From a virus, in the IMG/VR virus record IMGVR_UViG_3300025000_000341, positions 1 to 28,934 of that record: a DNA stretch of 28,934 nt; one strand, written 5' to 3'. Made by a program: the position numbers and the translations under genes. Under the pieces are notes generated by a model. The model saw only the letters and a list, made by a program, of their open reading frames with translations, searched no databases and was not told the origin of the DNA. This document shows, in pieces, positions 20,502 through 27,826 of this stretch (within the stretch, counting starts at the first letter, position 1; each line of letters begins with the position of its first letter).

Positions 20502-20504
20502 GAT

Positions 20505-20720
20505 TTAATCCTCCAATATAGTATCACTAAAAACATTAATCTTCCGGCCTTTGTAGCTAATATTTGCCGTTGCAAAGTTGCCGAATGCTTCGTAGTAATT
20601 GACAGAGCGCGTTATTTCTTTGCCTGACTTAGTTGTCAAGGTTATGCGGTTGCGCTTGCCATTCTCCAGTATTACCCATCTGTGTCCTGTATTGTTCAAG
20701 TAGTATGTTCCGTTTCTCAT
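20505..20720 (-). CDS. Small beta-rich protein
   Basis: A 71-residue basic protein with short strands (GTYYLNNTGHRWVILENG, RKINVFSDTILED) and a lysine/arginine middle. GAGGTG with a 5-nt spacer precedes the ATG. It is 3 nt from the next gene. No family recognised. Confidence 0.64.
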   Translation of the reverse strand: MRNGTYYLNNTGHRWVILENGKRNRITLTTKSGKEITRSVNYYEAFGNFATANISYKGRKINVFSDTILED

Positions 20721-20722
20721 AA

Positions 20723-20977
20723 TTACACCTCACTATTAACGATTGTTGAAATAAGACTACCCAGCAGGTAACAATACTCCAGCCCATAAATTGCACCGCT
20801 TTCTCTTTGCAGTTTGCGAGCCTGCCTGATAGCTCGTTCGGTTGCATTGAACCTATTATTGATAGGCCACAAACGGCTATCGTCCTGCGCTCGGTATGCT
20901 TTATTAATCGCGCGGATATTCGCCAGGCCGTTCTTGCTGTCCGTCTCGTTTGCTATTTGTTCAGCTGTCTTTATCAT
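20723..20977 (-). CDS. Small helical protein
   Basis: An 84-residue, mainly helical protein (MIKTAEQIANETDSKNGLAN onward; ERAIRQARKLQRESGAIYGL). The ATG at 20977 has GGTGG with a 5-nt spacer; the GTG at 20986 is part of that ribosome site and is unlikely to be used. The C-terminus is hydrophobic (YCYLLGSLISTIV). Role unknown. Confidence 0.62.
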   Translation of the reverse strand: MIKTAEQIANETDSKNGLANIRAINKAYRAQDDSRLWPINNRFNATERAIRQARKLQRESGAIYGLEYCYLLGSLISTIVNSEV

Positions 20978-20992
20978 CTTTTCCACCTTTAC

Positions 20993-21004
20993 CGGGATAT
21001 CCCG
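20993..21004. other. 12-bp perfect palindrome between genes
   Basis: CGGGATATCCCG is its own reverse complement. It lies in the short gap after the 58-residue gene and could form a small hairpin or bind a dimeric protein. Confidence 0.4.
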
Positions 21005-21025
21005 CCCGGTTCGGGAGTTTGGGTT

Positions 21026-21202
21026 TTATTTGTTGGATGCTACGACCTGCCATCTATTATCTGTCCATACTGATATAGCCAGCTTGTTTTCTTTACCTTT
21101 GACAAAGCGCTTTGCCTCATCAATCGACGATACCATCTTGACGACATACTCGAACGGTGGATGATACGGGGAGAAGACAACCCTAGATACTTTAACTTTC
21201 AT
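21026..21202 (-). CDS. Small basic protein, first gene of the second leftward operon
   Basis: A 58-residue protein (MKVKVSRVVFSPYHPPFEYV...; SSIDEAKRFVKGKENKLAI). GGAG lies 8 nt before the ATG at 21202; the ATG six bases earlier is too close to that site. The predicted promoter lies about 40 nt upstream. Function unknown. Confidence 0.62.
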   Translation of the reverse strand: MKVKVSRVVFSPYHPPFEYVVKMVSSIDEAKRFVKGKENKLAISVWTDNRWQVVASNK

Positions 21203-21248
21203 AGCCATACTCCAGGTTAAGGTTATTCTCAATCAATCTCTATAATTA

Positions 21249-21277
21249 ATAGTATCCGATGTAACATAATGATGCAA
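21249..21277 (-). promoter_or_regulatory. Promoter of the second leftward operon
   Basis: TTGCAT (21277-21272), a 17-bp spacer, TACTAT (21254-21249). Transcription would start near 21242. The spacer contains TGTTACATCGG (21266-21256), an 11-mer repeated exactly at 19575-19585, so a dedicated regulator is possible. Confidence 0.68.
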
Positions 21278-21292
21278 GGGAAAAGTTAATCC

Positions 21293-21357
21293 GTTTACAT
21301 TTTTATTTGTTGTTCGGTTTACAATGATGTCGGGTTTACTTAGGTGGAGCGGTTTAC
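21293..21357. promoter_or_regulatory. Cluster of four GTTTAC operator-like motifs
   Basis: GTTTAC on the plus strand at 21293-21298, 21317-21322, 21334-21339 and 21352-21357 (steps of 24, 17 and 18 bp). Two further copies in opposite orientation lie at 21578-21583 and 21649-21654, so the sites face each other across the G-rich segment. Confidence 0.65.
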
Positions 21358-21533
21358 TTTCTCAGTTCGGGTGCATCGGCATACTTGCCAGGTCGCTGCG
21401 GTTGGTCGTCGGGTGCCAGGGAATTTTGATTGAAGGTTATATGGTGCCCGGGCGGGGAGGGGTAGGGGTACGGGGTCCGTGATATCCTGGATAGGGGCGA
21501 TGGGGGCTGGGCGGGAGGCAGGGGCATCTTCAT
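21354..21533 (-). CDS. Proline-rich 59-residue protein
   Basis: The ATG at 21533 has AAGG about 8 nt upstream. The first half is rich in proline (PLPPAQPPSPLSR; TPYPYPSPPGHH) and the second is polar (DDQPQRPGKYADAPELRK), a plausible folded or binding tail. The stop lies in the fourth GTTTAC motif. Proline codons on the minus strand create the G-runs seen on the plus strand. It may be a true small early protein or a chance frame in G/C-skewed DNA. Confidence 0.4.
   Translation of the reverse strand: MKMPLPPAQPPSPLSRISRTPYPYPSPPGHHITFNQNSLAPDDQPQRPGKYADAPELRK
21450..21475 (+). other. Strong G-quadruplex motif
   Basis: Five G-runs of 3-4 with loops of 1, 1, 2 and 3 bases: GGG C GGGG A GGGG TA GGGG TAC GGGG. 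Such short loops predict a very stable parallel quadruplex on the plus strand (DNA level, and RNA if transcribed rightward). Confidence 0.75.
21494..21524 (+). other. Second G-quadruplex motif
   Basis: GGGG, GGGGG, GGG, GGG and GGGG runs separated by 4, 2, 1 and 5 bases. It lies 18 nt after the first motif, in the same strand. Confidence 0.65.
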
Positions 21534-21787
21534 TTCATACCTTCTGATACGAACCCCCTAGATTTTACTAAAATCACGTAAACCCCCGTACTTACTCCAA
21601 AAATCCCTCCCACCAAAATATAACCCCTCGTTTTTATTACAAATTTCCGTAAACCAAACCATGCACCTCGAACCGCCTAAAAACCTGACCCGTAAATCCC
21701 TAAAGCCTACCAACCAAATATAGTATCTCGTATCATCCTGTTACTTTTCTCTTGCAATTTCTCCGCAAACACGCTACCACCTTTAGT
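21534..21787. other. C/A-rich segment before the rightward module
   Basis: About 250 nt in which the plus strand turns from G-rich to very G-poor. It holds two inverted GTTTAC motifs, a near match at 21692-21697, and a weak 34-codon minus-strand frame (21558-21662, starting MVWFTEICNKNEG, with GAGGT only 2 nt before its ATG). TTGCAA at 21752 is followed after 17 bp by TACCAC, a weak rightward promoter candidate ending 7 nt before the first rightward ATG. No strong terminator seen. Confidence 0.4.
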
Positions 21788-22309
21788 ATGAACCTGACAA
21801 GCCACCACACCTTGCTTGAAGACGACCTCGCCGACCTTCTCACTGGAGACTACGCAGACTTACCCCAAGCTGTGGCCATGCAGGATGGCGAAGTATTTGC
21901 TGTCACCGCCCCTGCCCCAATCAAACGCGAAGCAGTCAACCGCTGGGACCCAAGGCTCATCCTGGACCTGGCGCTCGGGGTGGAAGACCTCGACACCGTC
22001 CTGCCCCGCTACAGCCTCACCACAGACGATTACGAGACCCTGGCCCACTCACCGATCTTCAGGAGAGAACTGGCCCTGACTATCCGTGACGTCCGGGAAA
22101 ACGGCCTGCCGTTCAAAGCCAAGGCCCGGGTGCAGGCGGAGGCCTACCTGGAAGTCCTGGATGAGTTGGTGTATAGCGACGGCACCCCGGCCAGCACCCG
22201 GCTGGAAGCGATCAAGTCGACAGTGGCCTGGGGCGGCCTGATCCCCAAAGAGAGCAAGGAAGACAGCCAGACCAACGCCACGCAGATCAATGTAAGTATT
22301 AACTTCTGA
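21788..22309 (+). CDS. Phage packaging/structural-module protein, possibly terminase small subunit-like
   Basis: A 173-residue protein. The core NRWDPRLILDLALGVEDLDT then YSLTTDDYETLAHSPIFRRE reads like an HTH-type recognition unit, followed by FKAKARVQAEAYLEVLDELV and ASTRLEAIKSTVAWGGLIPK, helical segments seen in a phage family that often precedes virion genes. Terminase small subunits share this look, but no large subunit follows, so this is tentative. No Shine-Dalgarno precedes the ATG at 21788 or the TTG at 21752. It is the first rightward gene. Confidence 0.5.
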   Translation: MNLTSHHTLLEDDLADLLTGDYADLPQAVAMQDGEVFAVTAPAPIKREAVNRWDPRLILDLALGVEDLDTVLPRYSLTTDDYETLAHSPIFRRELALTIRDVRENGLPFKAKARVQAEAYLEVLDELVYSDGTPASTRLEAIKSTVAWGGLIPKESKEDSQTNATQINVSINF

Positions 22310-22325
22310 CATATAGGAGCATCCT

Positions 22326-22643
22326 ATGGGCGACATAATCACCCCTCAGACCACAGCCAAGACCTCGGACGTCATCCACCTCACCCGTGGACCCTTCCCG
22401 AAAACCATTCACGCAGTGGGCCCGTTCGGGGCCAACACCATCGCCGTCAATATCGTCACTGCGATGAACGCAGCTGGGGCAGCGACCGCCGTCCTGCCAC
22501 TCTACGACGCCTTCGGCACCGCGGTAACCATCACCGCCACCTCCCAGCCGATCACCATCCCCAGCCCCATCAGGCTGCAGTTCGCCAAGACGGAGTCGGT
22601 AGGAGCCACCATCGGCGTCGCTCTGGTTGAGCAGGAGTATTGA
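22326..22643 (+). CDS. Small beta-rich protein, probably virion-associated
   Basis: A 105-residue protein rich in Ala, Thr and Val with repeated strands (HAVGPFGANTIAVNIVTAM; FGTAVTITATSQPITI). It looks like a small beta-sandwich, as in head-decoration or tail accessory proteins. TAGGAG with a 5-nt spacer precedes the ATG. It lies 16 nt after the preceding gene and 1 nt before the tail gene. The structural role is inferred from position and composition. Confidence 0.58.
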   Translation: MGDIITPQTTAKTSDVIHLTRGPFPKTIHAVGPFGANTIAVNIVTAMNAAGAATAVLPLYDAFGTAVTITATSQPITIPSPIRLQFAKTESVGATIGVALVEQEY

Positions 22644-22644
22644 G

Positions 22645-24309
22645 ATGTCTGTCTTCTTCGACCCGTTTCGCTCTTTAACCAACGAGCCGTTCGGGCAGCA
22701 GTTCGGCTCCGCTCTGCTGGCAGGGGGGAGCACCGGTATCCCCGGCCTCCTGTCTCTCTGGAACGCCAAGACCCCATCCGTCTGCCCCGTAGGCCCCCAA
22801 ATCCAAACATCAGTAGCAGGAACTCAGCCCGACGCGAACGGCAACATGGTCCCGTGGCCTGTCAATCATCCTGGGCGGGGGGTGATGGTTCATCCTGCGT
22901 TTACCAAGTTGGGTAATAACTCAGTTTTTGACGGCGCGGTAGCAGGCTCTCCAGGCACGACTCCGACAGGTTGGACATATACTGTTGTCGATTCTCCGAC
23001 AATGGCAGTGACTGCGATTGAGGGAGAGAATAAGCTGACATTCAGTGGTACGGCATCAAGGGGATATCTCAGCCTCTCGCAAGCGGTCGCTGCCTTGGCA
23101 GTCTATACTTTCGATGTGATGGTGGCGACCGACGGAGTTCTCCGGTATGCCGACTTCGAGTATTGTTCACTCACTGGCGGAACCATTGTCGTGATGAAAG
23201 ATGGCGTTGTCGTTGCTGACGAGACTGCCGTCCCTGCTGCTGGCACATTCAAATTGTCAGTGAAGGTCACGGCTGGCGCAGTTGGCGATACGGCCATTTT
23301 CCGCTTCGGTCTGGGAGCGTCTGCCATAGCAACCGGCACTGTCTCGGTGTGGCAACCGCAGCTTGTCCTTGGCGCGTATTCCATGCCATACGTCAGGAGC
23401 ACGACCGGATCTGTAGCGGTGGCATCAACAGCAGCGACATCCTTGGGCATTGGAGCGGCTATCCCACTGAATGCGGCGATGAGGGAGGCGTTTCAGCGAA
23501 GTGTTACTGATGGGGTGGAGTTGATAACTGCTGCTGCTGATCGGGAGTTTACTGCTGATACCGGGTGGTGGACGAAGACAAACGCAACCATTGCTGATGG
23601 GAAATGTACGATAGCGGTTGCTGGCGGCTCTATTGTTAGAACGATGCTGACTGCCGGGTATAGTTACCGCGTAAGGTTTACTATAGCAGGGTATACCTCT
23701 GGGTCGGCGGGGATTTCCTCGTCTACAACAACCACAGCAGGGCGACTGCCGAATGCAAACGGATCGTTCGTTCTTGATATTGTGGCTAATGGGGGAGCGC
23801 CGACCGTCCTTGGATTTGTCTCAACAGTAGCAGGCGTGTCTTTTGACAACATTTCTATCCAGCGCCTTGCCACAGCAGTATTCACTGCCGCAGCCCTGGC
23901 CTATCTTGGCGCATCCTCAACAGAGGTAACAGCCGATACCAACATCCTTGCATTCTCCAACGCGGTCACTGGCGGCATCTACGCAGCGACTGGAGGGGTA
24001 TTTAAAGCATCGGATGGCACTAACACGGCTACCGTAACTGTGGCTGGTGGATGGGCTAGGGGCGAGACACCGCTGGTAGCCTGGAAAACAAATACAGCCG
24101 GAACGAAGATGTATATTGGCTACAAGAAAGCTGCTGATGCTGATATCACCTGGGGCGCTGAAGCGAATTATAGCGGGTCGGTCAATCCTGGAACTCATGT
24201 GAGATGGGGATACACGATTGATAAGTCTTTGGGGGCCATTCAGTCTCAGGCTTGGAACCGCCCTGTGACAAATGCTGAGATTGTCTCGCTGACGAGGCTT
24301 GCGGTATGA
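22645..24309 (+). CDS. Tail fibre-like protein with lectin-type beta-sandwich domains
   Basis: A 554-residue protein. After an N-terminal anchor region (~1-85), residues ~85-250 read as a carbohydrate-binding-module-like sandwich (GWTYTVVDSPTMAVTAIEGE; LSLSQAVAALAVYTFDVMVA). A similar block follows at ~290-410 (TADTGWWTKTNATIADGKCT). The last ~100 residues (TPLVAWKTNTAGTKMYIGY; HVRWGYTIDKSLGAIQSQAW) resemble a concanavalin/LamG-like domain ending NRPVTNAEIVSLTRL. Repeated sugar-binding folds fit host adsorption. AGGAG with a 7-nt spacer precedes the ATG; the TTG 18 nt earlier is less likely. No catalytic motif seen. Confidence 0.65.
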   Translation: MSVFFDPFRSLTNEPFGQQFGSALLAGGSTGIPGLLSLWNAKTPSVCPVGPQIQTSVAGTQPDANGNMVPWPVNHPGRGVMVHPAFTKLGNNSVFDGAVAGSPGTTPTGWTYTVVDSPTMAVTAIEGENKLTFSGTASRGYLSLSQAVAALAVYTFDVMVATDGVLRYADFEYCSLTGGTIVVMKDGVVVADETAVPAAGTFKLSVKVTAGAVGDTAIFRFGLGASAIATGTVSVWQPQLVLGAYSMPYVRSTTGSVAVASTAATSLGIGAAIPLNAAMREAFQRSVTDGVELITAAADREFTADTGWWTKTNATIADGKCTIAVAGGSIVRTMLTAGYSYRVRFTIAGYTSGSAGISSSTTTTAGRLPNANGSFVLDIVANGGAPTVLGFVSTVAGVSFDNISIQRLATAVFTAAALAYLGASSTEVTADTNILAFSNAVTGGIYAATGGVFKASDGTNTATVTVAGGWARGETPLVAWKTNTAGTKMYIGYKKAADADITWGAEANYSGSVNPGTHVRWGYTIDKSLGAIQSQAWNRPVTNAEIVSLTRLAV

Positions 24310-24384
24310 GTTTCATATGATTTAACTGCCTACATGGATGCAGGCTGCTATTCAGATGTTTGGAATTATGAAGGTTAGAAAATT
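24310..24384. other. Short junction before the propeller gene
   Basis: 75 nt with stops in all frames except a 14-codon frame (MDAGCYSDVWNYEG). Base composition drops to A/T-rich here, marking the left edge of an atypical segment. Confidence 0.35.
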
Positions 24385-25773
24385 ATGAAATCCGTGAAAA
24401 TAGGAACTGTTTCGTCAAAGGCATCGCTTAATGAAAATTTTGGGGATATCAATGATAATTTTAAAGAGTTATGTTTATGGTTTAGGGGATCAAGCAGAAT
24501 GATAACCCCACTGGAAACCCCACAGGAATTAACACTTCCCACGTATGATGGTTCTGGGCAGGTAATTCATCCGTCTGTTTTGTATTTCCCAGACAAGTTC
24601 GGGGGGGTTTATTATTGGATGGCAATGACCCCATACCCGGACAACGACAATACGAAAGAAAATCCATCAATTTTGCAATCGCAAGATGGTGTGACGTGGC
24701 AAGTCCCTGCCGGTGTCACCAATCCACTTGATATTCCAGAAACAGGTTATTACTCCGACACCTCGCTTGTTTACGCGGTTAATAAGTTATATATATATTG
24801 GGCAAACCATGCAACCTCTAAAACCTACAGAGTTTCATCCACCGATGGAACAACCTGGACCCCAAAAGAAGAGGTAACATATCTACAAGGGGCAGATGTA
24901 AAGTATTTGGGAGTGCTGAATGGAGTCAGCACGTGGATTGCGTGGAACAAAACCGTTGGCGGGCAGATGTCTAGGCATGTATCTAATGACGGAATTGGTT
25001 TTAGCAAGGCGTTGCCCGTGTCCACAAATTTAAACGGGGAGATTAACCATATATCCGTATTGCCAGATGGAAACGGGTATCACTTCCTCGCTGGCTGCGC
25101 CGCCCCTAATGGTAGGGGTGGATCTGCCCTATATTATGGATTCAGCGACACGGGAACAAGCGTACTATTCGATATTAACCCTGTTTTGCAACCGACTCAG
25201 GACACTTTTTATGCAAGTATCCTTTATACTACCTGCATGGTTCGCCTAGGTAACAACGAATACGAACTGTATATTTCGGCGAAATCCGGGTTTGTTGTAA
25301 GAACCGGAAGGATGAGAGTTAAGCTTAATGAAATAGTGGTCCCGGTAGTGCAGACAGGCAGCAAGGCCATGCTTACAAAAAGGGTGCTTTTGTTTAAGGA
25401 GCAGGAGATAAGAAGTGCCACACAGGTTTATTCACCATTTCTCCAGAGCGGTATAATTCCAAATTTTAATGATTACCCAAACAAGTCGATCACGTTTTAC
25501 AATACCCATGACAAGAGTATAAATCTCATTTTTTCAAGTGACTTCTACGGTTTTTCTTTGTCAACATGGACTGGAAAAGACACAAAGACGCGGCAAATGG
25601 TCACAATTGCCCCCGGTCTGAATTTGTTTCAGGTCAACTTTTTGCATCCTGACGATTTGGCGATATTAAGGACCATGATATCGGGATATATTAAGGCAGG
25701 GTTGGCCGCAACGGATGCTGGAGATTTGCCAACACAGGGCAATATAACCATAGAGATTACAATGTGGGCGTAA
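24385..25773 (+). CDS. Beta-propeller tail/receptor-binding protein
   Basis: A 462-residue protein. A short N-terminal segment (MKSVKIGTVSSKASLNENFG) likely docks to the tail. From ~60 the pattern IHPSVLYFPDKFGGVYYWMA then NPSILQSQDGVTWQVPAG is typical of sialidase/GH43-type propellers in phage tail proteins, with further blades (YSDTSLVYAVNKLYIYW; YRVSSTDGTTW; HVSNDGIGFSKAL). Asp-box-like SxDGxTW elements repeat. It may bind or trim host surface sugars; catalytic residues are not identifiable. It is clearly A/T-richer than its neighbours, suggesting horizontal exchange of the host-range gene. GAAGGT lies 9 nt before the ATG. Confidence 0.62.
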   Translation: MKSVKIGTVSSKASLNENFGDINDNFKELCLWFRGSSRMITPLETPQELTLPTYDGSGQVIHPSVLYFPDKFGGVYYWMAMTPYPDNDNTKENPSILQSQDGVTWQVPAGVTNPLDIPETGYYSDTSLVYAVNKLYIYWANHATSKTYRVSSTDGTTWTPKEEVTYLQGADVKYLGVLNGVSTWIAWNKTVGGQMSRHVSNDGIGFSKALPVSTNLNGEINHISVLPDGNGYHFLAGCAAPNGRGGSALYYGFSDTGTSVLFDINPVLQPTQDTFYASILYTTCMVRLGNNEYELYISAKSGFVVRTGRMRVKLNEIVVPVVQTGSKAMLTKRVLLFKEQEIRSATQVYSPFLQSGIIPNFNDYPNKSITFYNTHDKSINLIFSSDFYGFSLSTWTGKDTKTRQMVTIAPGLNLFQVNFLHPDDLAILRTMISGYIKAGLAATDAGDLPTQGNITIEITMWA

Positions 25774-25775
25774 TA

Positions 25776-25868
25776 TTCCGTGACAGGCCAAACATCTGGC
25801 AGCCGACGATGGCGGATGGAGTTGAGGTGCCGAATATCTGGAAATGCAGCGAGGAGAAAATGGTATGA
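25776..25868 (+). pseudogene. Possible 3' remnant of an earlier tail gene
   Basis: Just after the propeller gene, another frame reads FRDRPNIWQPTMADGVEV then PNIWKCSEEKMV and stops at TGA overlapping the next ATG (ATGA). It looks like the C-terminus of a protein but has no ribosome site for a start. This fits a former gene whose 5' part was replaced by the propeller gene. Short length makes it uncertain. Confidence 0.4.
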
Positions 25869-26230
25869 AAAAACTTTTAATTGTAATCGTAATGCTCTGC
25901 ATGGCCTCTGCTGCCAATGCGGCGACAATCACCCGCACTATGTCTTTCTCATGGACCTACGATGCACTGGATGAGGCGGAAATTACAGGGTTTGAAATCT
26001 GCATCTTTCCATCCGGCATATCTGAGGATGCAGCAACTGTAGCGATCGGAAATATTCCTAAAACTGCGAGGTTTGCGACTGGGCCGGTTACTTATGACAT
26101 GGCAAAGACGCAGAAACTCTTTATTCGTGCCGTCTCTGTCGATCCAATCGACGCAACACTCATTGAACGATCTGGTCCGTCGAACATAATCCGGCTGCTG
26201 ATCTCGCCGGCTAAATTCAAGAAAAATTAA
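25865..26230 (+). CDS. Exported fibronectin type III-like protein
   Basis: A 121-residue protein. The signal peptide is MKKLLIVIVMLCMASAANA, with probable cleavage after ANA. The mature part reads as one FN3-like beta-sandwich: ITGFEICIFPSG, then KLFIRAVSVDPIDATL and GPSNIIRL, the usual last strand. GAGGAG lies 8 nt upstream of the ATG at 25865; a longer frame starts at 25844. Likely periplasmic or surface-exposed, for adhesion or envelope binding. It opens a run of exported proteins. Confidence 0.65.
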   Translation: MKKLLIVIVMLCMASAANAATITRTMSFSWTYDALDEAEITGFEICIFPSGISEDAATVAIGNIPKTARFATGPVTYDMAKTQKLFIRAVSVDPIDATLIERSGPSNIIRLLISPAKFKKN

Positions 26231-26249
26231 ACTTTACCTGGGGGAAGAG

Positions 26250-26717
26250 ATGAAGAGACTTTTGGGAGTAGCCTTGGCCATTGGCCTGTTGACTGGATGC
26301 ACAAACAAGACCGCTACCTACACAATCAATCAGGGGGTTCCTTCCGAATGCACTCCGCAGGTAGTCGGTCAGTACGGTGCAAGTCCTAATCAGACAGGTG
26401 CCGGCTCAACGAACTCCGGCGGTGCAGGGAACACGGTCATCATCATCGAGGACTCTAAGCAGGACTCTAACGCCGACAGTGCGCTCGGGGCGTATGGCGG
26501 TACTGCTGCAACTGGCGCGATTAAGGATGCCCTAAGCAAGTGGACGAACGATATGCGGCAGACGGACTCCAACAATCCTGCTACCACGACTACTACCACG
26601 ACGACTCAGGTCAAGGAAGAGGTCAAACCAGCAGCTCCTGTTTTTCCTGACGTTACCCCGCCGGCGGCACCAGCGGAAGAAATCGAACCCGAAGGCCAGA
26701 TTGAGGAGGTAGACTGA
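26250..26717 (+). CDS. Lipoprotein of unknown function
   Basis: A 155-residue lipoprotein. The signal MKRLLGVALAIGLLTGC has the lipobox LLTGC, so the mature N-terminus would carry lipid at Cys17. The rest is low-complexity: Gly/Ser/Asn-rich, an eight-threonine run near 112, then Pro/Glu-rich (PPAAPAEEIEPEG). This is a flexible envelope tether rather than an enzyme. GGGGAAG precedes the ATG. The stop shares a base with the next gene (TGATG). An outer spanin is possible but length and composition do not show it. Confidence 0.66.
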   Translation: MKRLLGVALAIGLLTGCTNKTATYTINQGVPSECTPQVVGQYGASPNQTGAGSTNSGGAGNTVIIIEDSKQDSNADSALGAYGGTAATGAIKDALSKWTNDMRQTDSNNPATTTTTTTTQVKEEVKPAAPVFPDVTPPAAPAEEIEPEGQIEEVD

Positions 26718-27526
26718 TGTTCCGCCTTATCGTGGCGTTTTTCCTGCTTGCTTTGCTTTGGGCGGGTAGCGCTGGATCGGTGACCATCCCGCAGTCTCTT
26801 AATGAGTGCAACGCGCTCTGCGCTCAGTATTTCCCAGGGGGTCTGCCAGTCACACCTCCTGACACACCGCCTGTCACACCGCCATCCGGCAACAGGACCT
26901 TCCCGCACCCGATCACTTTTGAGCGAGAAACCACTCAAGGCAACGGTTCGGCAGGCATCTTGTTCAGGACTCTGCAGGCAGGCTCGGTCACCTACGTCAG
27001 TGTCAACGGCGAGGTTGCGAGGCAAGGCACACCTTACAAGGGTGCACCAGTCTTCCTGCTTACCAAATCCGGCGACCAGTATGCTCGGCCGCTGACGTTC
27101 GTGGTCAAGATGGCCGATGGCGTGACATACACTGCCAAGAGTGGGACGACTTCGACGCCGACAGAGCCCGGAGCTCCGACAGGAATATATACCCACAAAG
27201 CAGAGTACGATAGCTACGGGCAGAGGAACGGCGGGAGATGGGCGTGGAGAATCAACAAGAAGGGCCCGGACTTCGGACCTGGGCCGATCAAGTTTGTGTT
27301 CTCATCCGGCAAAGAATATACCGTAAAGAATACATCAAAAAATTGTCGTGGCGATAACCCCGATGCTTGCGGGATACCATCATCTAAAAACAAAGATGGT
27401 TTTGTATTCAAACCAGGAATCGGGCCGAATGGTGAGGGCGACAACGACACCGGGACTAGCCACGGCGGGGTCTATCTGCACGCTCCTTACAACGATAACA
27501 GCCAAAAAGTGACGGTGTACTGGTAA
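26717..27526 (+). CDS. Exported protein with proline-rich linker
   Basis: A 269-residue protein with a signal peptide (MFRLIVAFFLLALLWAGSAG). After a two-cysteine segment (ECNALCAQYF) comes a TPP-rich linker (VTPPDTPPVTPPSG, ~45-58), then a beta-rich domain (~60-150), a second linker, and a C-terminal domain rich in Gly/Asn (GPNGEGDNDTGTSHGG). Two cysteines in NCRGDNPDAC may form a disulphide. GGAGG with a 7-nt spacer supports the ATG. Likely periplasmic or secreted. No enzyme motif seen. Confidence 0.66.
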   Translation: MFRLIVAFFLLALLWAGSAGSVTIPQSLNECNALCAQYFPGGLPVTPPDTPPVTPPSGNRTFPHPITFERETTQGNGSAGILFRTLQAGSVTYVSVNGEVARQGTPYKGAPVFLLTKSGDQYARPLTFVVKMADGVTYTAKSGTTSTPTEPGAPTGIYTHKAEYDSYGQRNGGRWAWRINKKGPDFGPGPIKFVFSSGKEYTVKNTSKNCRGDNPDACGIPSSKNKDGFVFKPGIGPNGEGDNDTGTSHGGVYLHAPYNDNSQKVTVYW

Positions 27527-27609
27527 TGCACACTTGTACGCGTTGTGGCCATAATTACACTGGCCCAAGATGCCCAATATGTAATTATCCAAACGAAGAT
27601 TGCGACTGA
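27526..27609 (+). CDS. Tiny zinc-ribbon protein
   Basis: A 27-residue peptide, CTRCGHNYTGPRCPICNYPN at its core: two CxxC pairs spaced for one zinc. The ATG shares a base with the upstream stop (TAATG), so translation is coupled. No ribosome site of its own. Zinc binding is likely; role unknown. Confidence 0.5.
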   Translation: MHTCTRCGHNYTGPRCPICNYPNEDCD

Positions 27610-27637
27610 AGTTTTCCTTTACTTCCTGGAGGGAGAG

Positions 27638-27826
27638 ATGAGGGTGATTGCGGAAGCGAGTTTGCACATGAGTGACAGGGACGAGAACGGTATCCATCAG
27701 GTAAAGGATCGCTACTGCCAGGAAGATGGCCCATGCTTCTCCTTCGACTGCAACGGGCGGAAGAACAAAGGCTGTGAGAGGTTCAGGCAGCAACCTACCG
27801 GAGTAAAATTATGCGTCAAATTATAA
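27638..27826 (+). CDS. Small cysteine-containing protein
   Basis: A 62-residue protein (MRVIAEASLHMSDRDENGIH ... GPCFSFDCNGRKNKGCERFR). GGAGG with a 5-nt spacer precedes the ATG at 27638; an earlier frame start at 27545 overlaps the zinc-ribbon gene. Four cysteines in the middle suggest a zinc or disulphide site. Its 3' end overlaps the nuclease start by 16 nt. Function unknown. Confidence 0.55.
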   Translation: MRVIAEASLHMSDRDENGIHQVKDRYCQEDGPCFSFDCNGRKNKGCERFRQQPTGVKLCVKL

